The notes under the pieces are model-generated. The model was given only the letters and a program-made list of their open reading frames with translations. It ran no database searches and had not been told where the DNA came from. This document shows, one piece after another, positions 1 through 4,686 of a stretch of DNA of 6,578 nucleotides. This DNA is from Bacteroidota bacterium (lineage in GTDB: Bacteria > Bacteroidota > Bacteroidia > Chitinophagales > Chitinophagaceae), in assembly GCA_023423405.1 (NCBI GenBank), contig JAFAFR010000062.1:1-6578 (forward strand), in the 5' to 3' direction. A program made the position numbers and the translations under genes. Numbering within the stretch: the stretch's first letter is position 1; each line of letters starts with the position of its first letter.

Positions 1-2429
1 ATACTTATCCTGCAGATCTTAATATCTCGATTCCGACTTCTATACTGGGGCAGGCTGTTCTCTCACAAAATGCCCAGACTTCCAATATCAGCACCAAGTC
101 TCTTCCCACCGCTTCTTTTGTCAAGAATATTGAAGATGATAAATGGACGAAGAATTACTTTTGGTACGATACCAGAGGAAGATCTATCGGGAGCTATTCA
201 CAGAATCATCTTGGCGGTTATACCAAAACCGAAAGCCTTTTGGATTTTACAGGAGTTCCGCAGAAAACCCTCACCTATCATAAACGTCTGAACAGCAGCA
301 GTGAAACAAAAGTAGAGGAAAACTTCGTTTATGACCATCAGAACCGCCTGCTTACCCACAAGCATAAAGTAAATAACGGGACAGAAGAAACCCTTGCCCA
401 AAATAAATACAACGAGATCGGACAATTAGAATGGAAAAAGGTAGGCGGAAACGGAACCGCTGGTAATGAGCTGCAAAAGGTAGATTATACCTATAATATC
501 CGTGGATGGCTTACCAGCATCAATACCAATGACATCCTGTACAATCCGGCAGATGAATCCTATAGCTTGTCCAACGGAAAACTATTCGGATACCGGATAA
601 AATATCAAAACCCTGACAATCAGAATGTAGCCCCCCAAAGGTTTAACGGAAATATTTCAGAAATAGACTGGATTACCGGTGCTACTTCCCTAAAACGCTA
701 CGGATACAGATATGATGGACTGAACAGGCTTCTATCAGGGACTTACCAGGATCCCGGCCTTACCGTGCCGGAAACCCACATCAATGATGAAATACTGACC
801 TACGATTTGAACGGAAATATCAAAACGCTGGTAAGAAAATCAAAACATCCTAAATCCTATACACCAGTAGTAATTGATAATCTTGGCTATCAGTACACCG
901 GAAACAGAGCAACCAATATCACGGATGCTTCCGAAAATAGTAACGGCTACGAAGGAGGCGGAGCAACCATTACCTACGATGCAAACGGGAATATGACTGC
1001 AATGCCGGACAAAGGTATTTCTGCCATTGCCTACAATTTCCTGAACCTTCCCACACAGCTTACCCAGAATGCGAATATTACCAATTATTATTACCGGGCA
1101 GACGGAACGAAGATTAAGAAGAAATTTGTTTTCACCAATACCACCGGAACCAAAACCATCAATACCGAATATCTGGATGGCTTCCAGTACTCCACACCAA
1201 ATACCGAGCCTATAAGAAAAGCACTGGAAAACCCTGATGATGCCACACTCAGCACAAAGACTGCAGGAGAAGAGGAAGCGTTTTCTTCTTTAGAAGAAAG
1301 AGCTATTGTAGACCCGGGAAATCCACAGCCACAAACGATAATGAATCTTTCTTTTTTCCCAACTGCGGAAGGGTATTACGATTATGAAAATTTTAGGTAT
1401 ATTTACCAGTACAAAGATCATTTGGGTAATATAAGATTGAGTTATGTAAAAGAAGGTAGCAATCTTAAAATTATGGATAGAAACGATTATTATCCTTTTG
1501 GGATGAGTTTCTTACAATCTTTTGGGCTGGTTTCTGTGTATGATCCGATGGCGATTCCTTATAACTACAAGTACAACGGTAAAGAACTCCAAGAGACAGG
1601 AATGTATGATTACGGAGCACGTTTTTATATGCCGGATATTGGACGCTTTGGACAGATAGACCCAAGAAGCCAATATACCCATGAAGCCTACAGCTATGTT
1701 TGGAACAATCCCATAAACTTTTGGGATCCGACCGGAATGGAAGGAGAAGATGCCACAGGTGGACAAAAGGTAAGCCAGAGTGGGAATAGTGGCTTTGGGA
1801 TGCTTGCAGGTGCAAGCGATGAGCTGACCAATGGTGACGGACCGGGAAAAGGGAAAGGAGAAGATCCCGGAAAAGGTAAAAGTAATGTAATCCAAGAGGT
1901 AATTATAAAAGTTTATAGACCAATAAAAACGTATGGCTCAGCTGCTTTAGGTTTGACGTTAACGGCTTCAGAGTCTATTTTAGCTTCTTTATCTTCTGCT
2001 ATGAACTCTGTAGGTTCTGGTGTGGTTGCTCTGGGAAGATGGTCGGTATGGGCACTTCCTCTAATGTTGAACGGAGATTCGAGCGGACCTAAGCCATTTA
2101 TCCCACCACCACCTTATTACAAATCTGATTCTGATGATAAAGATACCAATGGTGTGGAAGTACCACAAGAAGGAGAATCTTCTGATAGCGAAACTACAGA
2201 AACATCAATTCCAAGAGGGAAAAAAGGAAATGACGGAGGTGAATCAGAACATATTATAGAAACGGATAAACAAGGCAATAAAGTTTCTAAAACCCACCGA
2301 GTGACTAAAGATGGAAAAGTTATTCATCAGCATCAAGATCACATTTCTACACAAAAAAATCCACAAACAGGAAAACATAATACCCGTCAGTTCCCTAATG
2401 AATGGGTAAAATACCCTGAAATTAATTAA
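1..2429 (+). CDS. RHS-repeat polymorphic toxin protein, 5' partial
   Basis: The reading frame is open from the left edge (first full codon at 3), so the start lies outside the window; 808 residues are visible. The TTG at 240 is an internal leucine codon, not a start. YD-type repeats run from about 330 to 1130 (for example YRYDGLNRLLSGTY, YDLNGNIKTL, YDANGNMTAM). The conserved RHS core follows: DHLGN (1416-1430), YYPFGM, YNGKE, YDYGARFYMPDIGRFGQIDP, NNP and WDPTGM (1722-1739). In RHS proteins the core forms a shell around a variable C-terminal toxin, and the DPxG motif marks the boundary, often with autocleavage. Everything after 1740 is the variable part. The protein is probably surface-exposed or exported, but the N-terminus that would show the route is missing. 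A candidate immunity gene follows after four bases. Base composition is patchy along the core. The RHS assignment is very secure; the toxin activity is inferred. Confidence 0.95.
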   Translation, partial: TYPADLNISIPTSILGQAVLSQNAQTSNISTKSLPTASFVKNIEDDKWTKNYFWYDTRGRSIGSYSQNHLGGYTKTESLLDFTGVPQKTLTYHKRLNSSSETKVEENFVYDHQNRLLTHKHKVNNGTEETLAQNKYNEIGQLEWKKVGGNGTAGNELQKVDYTYNIRGWLTSINTNDILYNPADESYSLSNGKLFGYRIKYQNPDNQNVAPQRFNGNISEIDWITGATSLKRYGYRYDGLNRLLSGTYQDPGLTVPETHINDEILTYDLNGNIKTLVRKSKHPKSYTPVVIDNLGYQYTGNRATNITDASENSNGYEGGGATITYDANGNMTAMPDKGISAIAYNFLNLPTQLTQNANITNYYYRADGTKIKKKFVFTNTTGTKTINTEYLDGFQYSTPNTEPIRKALENPDDATLSTKTAGEEEAFSSLEERAIVDPGNPQPQTIMNLSFFPTAEGYYDYENFRYIYQYKDHLGNIRLSYVKEGSNLKIMDRNDYYPFGMSFLQSFGLVSVYDPMAIPYNYKYNGKELQETGMYDYGARFYMPDIGRFGQIDPRSQYTHEAYSYVWNNPINFWDPTGMEGEDATGGQKVSQSGNSGFGMLAGASDELTNGDGPGKGKGEDPGKGKSNVIQEVIIKVYRPIKTYGSAALGLTLTASESILASLSSAMNSVGSGVVALGRWSVWALPLMLNGDSSGPKPFIPPPPYYKSDSDDKDTNGVEVPQEGESSDSETTETSIPRGKKGNDGGESEHIIETDKQGNKVSKTHRVTKDGKVIHQHQDHISTQKNPQTGKHNTRQFPNEWVKYPEIN
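1740..2429 (+). other. Variable C-terminal region (linker, hydrophobic segment, putative toxin tip) of the RHS protein
   Basis: After the WDPTGM core motif the protein has a low-complexity Gly/Lys linker with two copies of PGKGK (about 1840-1880). Next comes a hydrophobic, Ala/Ser/Leu-rich stretch (about 1930-2075, ending WSVWALPLMLNGD), then a proline run (FIPPPPYY) and an acidic Ser/Asp/Glu linker (2124-2200). From about 2210 to the stop is a short polar tip of roughly 70 residues with RVTKDGKVIHQHQDH near 2299-2343 and RQFPNEW near the end. I do not recognise the tip family. The clustered histidines (HQHQDH) would suit a metal-dependent nuclease or a general acid/base, but no known catalytic motif can be named. 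The position, size and following small acidic ORF are what support a toxin role. Confidence 0.6.
2124..2173 (+). repeat. RHS linker repeat, copy 1 (inside the intact RHS gene)
   Basis: This stretch encodes SDSDDKDTNGVEVPQEG just upstream of the toxin tip. It matches 2702-2751 at 43 of 50 positions by direct alignment without gaps, and the two translations agree at 13 of 17 residues. It marks the junction at which tips appear to have been exchanged. Confidence 0.85.
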
Positions 2430-2433
2430 AATT

Positions 2434-2706
2434 ATGAAGGAAATAGAAAAACATATCTTTGATAAAATTGAAAATTTTATTAAATCTTTTGGATTAGATG
2501 AGAAAAATTATACTCTAATCTATCATAATAATGGTTCTAAAGAATCATATTATTCAGAAATTGAAATTGAATTTTGGAAAGACTATGATATGATTGATGT
2601 ATATGCAATAATAATTTATATTGACGGTAATATTCAAGCACCAGAAGAAGAATTAATTGATTATTCATTAAAAGATTTGGAAGAAATTTTGAAAAGTAAA
2701 TTCTGA
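2434..2706 (+). CDS. Putative immunity protein for the RHS tip
   Basis: A 90-residue protein starts four bases after the RHS stop codon, which implies co-transcription and probably translational coupling; no clear Shine-Dalgarno site is visible, as is common in Bacteroidota. It is strongly acidic (21 Asp/Glu against 10 Lys and no Arg), has no signal peptide or membrane segment, and is expected in the cytoplasm. Beta-strand-like alternation (YYSEIEIEFW, VYAIIIYID) followed by an amphipathic C-terminal helix (LKDLEEILKSKF) suits a small alpha/beta immunity fold. I recognise no named family. G+C is about 22% (60 of 273 bases), far below much of the RHS core, suggesting that it arrived with the tip as a cassette. 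The immunity role is inferred from position, size and charge; direct sequence evidence for it is lacking. Confidence 0.75.
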   Translation: MKEIEKHIFDKIENFIKSFGLDEKNYTLIYHNNGSKESYYSEIEIEFWKDYDMIDVYAIIIYIDGNIQAPEEELIDYSLKDLEEILKSKF

Positions 2707-2809
2707 TTCTGAGACAGAAGATACCAATGGTGAGGAAGTGCCACAAGAAGGGAACAATGTTTCTAATAATTCTCAATCTCCCCGGCTCCCTCTATTCACC
2801 AAGCCTTAA
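2693..2809 (+). pseudogene. Remnant of a displaced RHS linker/tip
   Basis: Between an in-frame TGA (2690-2692) and a TAA (2807-2809) one frame reads SDSETEDTNGEEVPQEG, then NNVSNNSQSPRLPLFTKP. The first part is a diverged copy of the linker inside the RHS gene; it begins where the immunity gene ends, and the immunity TGA (2704-2706) lies inside the repeat. There is no start codon or core, so this is a scar, not a gene. The usual explanation in RHS loci is that a new tip plus immunity gene recombined in and pushed the old tip downstream. The part after 2755 no longer matches the intact gene. A frameshift near the C-run at 2780-2783 is possible, because another frame continues as SIHQALKRRFYKNVEAVEKK to a TGA at 2851, but this is weak. 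Confidence 0.7.
2702..2751 (+). repeat. RHS linker repeat, copy 2 (downstream of the immunity gene)
   Basis: This matches 2124-2173 at 43 of 50 positions in the same orientation and begins at the 3' end of the immunity gene. Five of the seven mismatches are clustered in one short stretch (2713-2717). The two copies bracket the current tip and immunity gene. Confidence 0.85.
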
Positions 2810-2883
2810 AAAGGAGATTTTACAAGAATGTTGAAGCTGTTGAAAAGAAGTGAGTTACAGAAAATGAAATAATGCAAGTGATT

Positions 2884-3111
2884 CTACAACCAATGTTCAT
2901 TAGGATTTTTGTGTGTTGAAATCACAGCAAAAACGGTAACAGTAATGTTTTGTTCATCAATTTTAAAATGGAGCATATATTTAAAAACCTCCAAAGGCAG
3001 ACAATGTATGTCTTTGTACCTCACTTGAAAAAAAGAATCGTTTTGTAGTTTTGGTAGTATCTCACTAACTTTTAAAGAGACTGCCTTACTTATTGAGACA
3101 GTCTCTTTTGT
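2884..3111 (-). pseudogene. RelE/ParE-family toxin remnant, N-terminus missing
   Basis: The minus strand is open from a TAA at 3112-3114 to a TAG at 2884-2886 (75 sense codons) but has no plausible ATG, GTG or TTG near its 5' end, so a start-requiring ORF search would miss it. The translation contains LKVSEILPKLQNDSFFQVRY, then KDIHCLPLEVFKYMLHFKID, then VTVFAVISTHKNPNEHW at the end. This follows the ParE-type pattern: a helix, fQvRYkdi, P-L..F-y, a strand with F.ID, V.V.AV, and a terminal T...NP. Members are usually about 95-100 residues, so the N-terminal helix is absent. The first 13 codons coincide with the terminator hairpin and are probably unrelated sequence. No antitoxin gene is visible. 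It is most likely non-functional. The family call rests on pattern recognition only. Confidence 0.7.
3074..3108. terminator. Bidirectional intrinsic terminator between convergent units
   Basis: AAAGAGACTG (3074-3083) pairs perfectly with CAGTCTCTTT (3099-3108) around a 15-base loop. The T run at the stem's end continues to 3109 on the plus strand, and the minus strand reads CAGTCTCTTTAAA. It lies between the RHS/immunity unit reading right and the conjugation operon reading left, 29 bases beyond the last conjugation gene's stop, so it can serve both. A smaller palindrome, GAGACAGTCTC (3095-3105), is nested in it and could form an alternative hairpin. Confidence 0.8.
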
Positions 3112-3136
3112 TTACAATTACAATTTAGGTTCATTT

Positions 3137-3850
3137 TTACCTCCTAAATCCTCTCGGTTTATATTCCTCATTTTCTTGTTCTTCCTCTCTATTTCGGTTG
3201 GCATCTTCGTATAGATCAGGATCATTTACATTTAGCTGAACATCGTCTTTACCTTCTTTCTGCATCTGTTTTTCAGGGCGGGAAATACTATTGACAGAAT
3301 TAATCTCATTGCTTACAATATTCAGATCAACGGTAATTTCTTTGGCGATTTTAGGGTATTTGGATATTCTTTCCTGAAGCTTTGATTTTAACTTTTCTAA
3401 TTCTATTTTGTAGCGGAAAACTTCTTCTGGGTTCTCTTTCTTTTTGACCATTTCAGTTAATTGTTGAGCATTTTTAATCATATCCAACTCTACAACCTGT
3501 TTTATTTTTTCATCAAATACAAAAGCAGATTTAGTCCAGCTTAGTTGATTTGCAGTTTTTTCTTCATTGACATTGTACTGTGAAAAAGTATCTGAATACT
3601 GAATATTATTTTTACTTTTTTCAATAAGTTCAGAGAGGTTTTTATCTCTTTCAAACATTTTTACATCCAATCTTGTATTGTTTTCTACAAGTCGGAAAGT
3701 TATTCTGTTTTTGTCATTATCAGCAACCATGGTTTGTCCTTGCAGAAATTTTTGAATATCATCTGCAGAAAGCTTTTTTGAAAAAGAATTATCGGTTTCT
3801 ATGATTCCGTATTTCTTTAAATCGTCTGTGGGTAATGTGTTATTTTTCAT
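3137..3850 (-). CDS. Hypothetical charged, coiled-coil-like protein of the conjugation operon
   Basis: A 237-residue soluble protein without signal peptide or membrane segment. The N-terminal third (about 1-75) includes LKKYGII and LSADDIQKFLQGQTM followed by strand-like ITFRLVENNTRLDVKMFE. This loosely recalls the DUF3945/DUF4099-type domains common on Bacteroidota mobile elements, but I cannot confirm membership. Residues about 115-190 are Lys/Glu/Leu-rich and helical, probably a coiled coil. The tail (about 195-237) is highly charged and likely disordered, ending KPRGFRR. Its ATG (3848-3850) overlaps the end of the M23 gene by 11 bases in another frame, suggesting translational coupling; this supports the start. 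It is the last gene before the terminator. The position points to a role linked to conjugation or element maintenance; the actual function is unknown. Confidence 0.85.
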   Translation of the reverse strand: MKNNTLPTDDLKKYGIIETDNSFSKKLSADDIQKFLQGQTMVADNDKNRITFRLVENNTRLDVKMFERDKNLSELIEKSKNNIQYSDTFSQYNVNEEKTANQLSWTKSAFVFDEKIKQVVELDMIKNAQQLTEMVKKKENPEEVFRYKIELEKLKSKLQERISKYPKIAKEITVDLNIVSNEINSVNSISRPEKQMQKEGKDDVQLNVNDPDLYEDANRNREEEQENEEYKPRGFRR

Positions 3851-4682
3851 TATATAATGTTATTATATTGTTTACTTTGATTAAATCGTTCAGGAAATGT
3901 GCAGGATTGATGCTTTTCCCATATTCTTTCACGGAAAAATGCAAATGTGGTCCTGTAGAATTCCCTGAGTTTCCGCTTTTCCCTATGATAAATCCTGCAT
4001 TTACTTTTTCTCCTACATGGTAATAGATTTCTGAAAGGTGCAGATACGAAGTTTCAAAACGGTTAAAATGTTTTACTTTGATGTAATTTCCACCACCTTT
4101 AGAATCCCATCCCGAAGCTGTTACAATTCCGTCCATGACAGAATATACATTTTCATAATTGGCTTTCAGATCAATTCCGTTGTGCATTTTCTTGGTTCCG
4201 AAAATAGGATGCGTTCGGAGACCGTAAGATGAAGTAATGGTTATTTTATTGCGAAGCGGCATTACTATTTTAGAAAATGTTTCTTTTGGCTCTTCAACAA
4301 AATCATACATTGCAAAAGATTTGTTAAGATTTTGAAAAGTCTTTTGTTGTTCCGCTTTGCTCATGCTTAAGATTAATAAAGAATCTTTCATTTTTTCGTA
4401 CTGAGATTTTCGATCATTATTGACATTACTGTACTCTTTCATCAAAGATTTTAAAGAATCAATCTCATTTTTCAAGTCGGATTTTGTGGTGATATTAAAG
4501 ATTTGTTTCCATGTTTTTTTTTCATTTGCCTGTTTAGAATCTTTATCACTTTCTGTTTCTAAAACTTTAACTTCTTCCTGCTTCTTTGGCAGTGTTGGCG
4601 TAAGTGTGTTAAACTGCGCAAACAAAGGTGTTGCAGAAAGTAACAATAGTAGAAGGATGTTATATTTAAGATGTATCTTCAT
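3840..4682 (-). CDS. Exported M23-family peptidoglycan endopeptidase
   Basis: A 280-residue protein. Residues 1-23 form a signal peptide (basic start, LLLLLL core, ending LFAQ), which supports the ATG at 4680-4682. Residues about 45-125 are Lys/Glu/Ser-rich and helical, probably a coiled-coil spacer. The C-terminal half is a LytM/M23 domain: SSYGLRTHPIFG, then HNGIDL with zinc ligands His167 and Asp171, YLHL with His215, and GPHLHF with His246 and His248. All expected zinc and catalytic residues are present, so it should be an active metallopeptidase that cuts peptide cross-links in peptidoglycan, acting in the periplasm. The gene begins 4 bases after the coupling-ATPase stop and overlaps the next gene, so it is part of the same operon. 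Local wall opening for the conjugation channel is the likely role; general cell-wall turnover is less likely in this context. Confidence 0.93.
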   Translation of the reverse strand: MKIHLKYNILLLLLLSATPLFAQFNTLTPTLPKKQEEVKVLETESDKDSKQANEKKTWKQIFNITTKSDLKNEIDSLKSLMKEYSNVNNDRKSQYEKMKDSLLILSMSKAEQQKTFQNLNKSFAMYDFVEEPKETFSKIVMPLRNKITITSSYGLRTHPIFGTKKMHNGIDLKANYENVYSVMDGIVTASGWDSKGGGNYIKVKHFNRFETSYLHLSEIYYHVGEKVNAGFIIGKSGNSGNSTGPHLHFSVKEYGKSINPAHFLNDLIKVNNIITLYNEK

Positions 4683-4686
4683 TATT

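Noticed and set aside
1471..1895. Long minus-strand ORFs of 114 and 127 codons inside the RHS gene.
   Set aside because: They overlap the conserved RHS core and variable region on the opposite strand and have no recognisable domains; they are shadows of the RHS frame.
2828..2872. Short ORF MLKLLKRSELQKMK preceded by an AAGGAG, which looks like the leader of a Bacteroidota double-glycine bacteriocin-like peptide.
   Set aside because: It stops after 14 codons with no Gly-Gly site. The downstream frame is broken by another stop and then runs antisense to the ParE-like remnant, so chance is the simpler explanation.
2782..2919. Plus-strand frame reading SIHQALKRRFYKNVEAVEKK, stop, VTENEIMQVILQPM, resembling decayed coding sequence of an older tip or immunity gene.
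   Set aside because: It contains an in-frame TGA, lacks a start, needs a frameshift to join the linker remnant, and I recognise no family. It is mentioned only as a possibility within the linker-remnant entry.
2999..3013. Small hairpin AGACA-ATGTA-TGTCT in the intergenic region.
   Set aside because: A 5-bp stem without a T run is too weak to call, and it lies inside the ParE-like remnant's coding frame.
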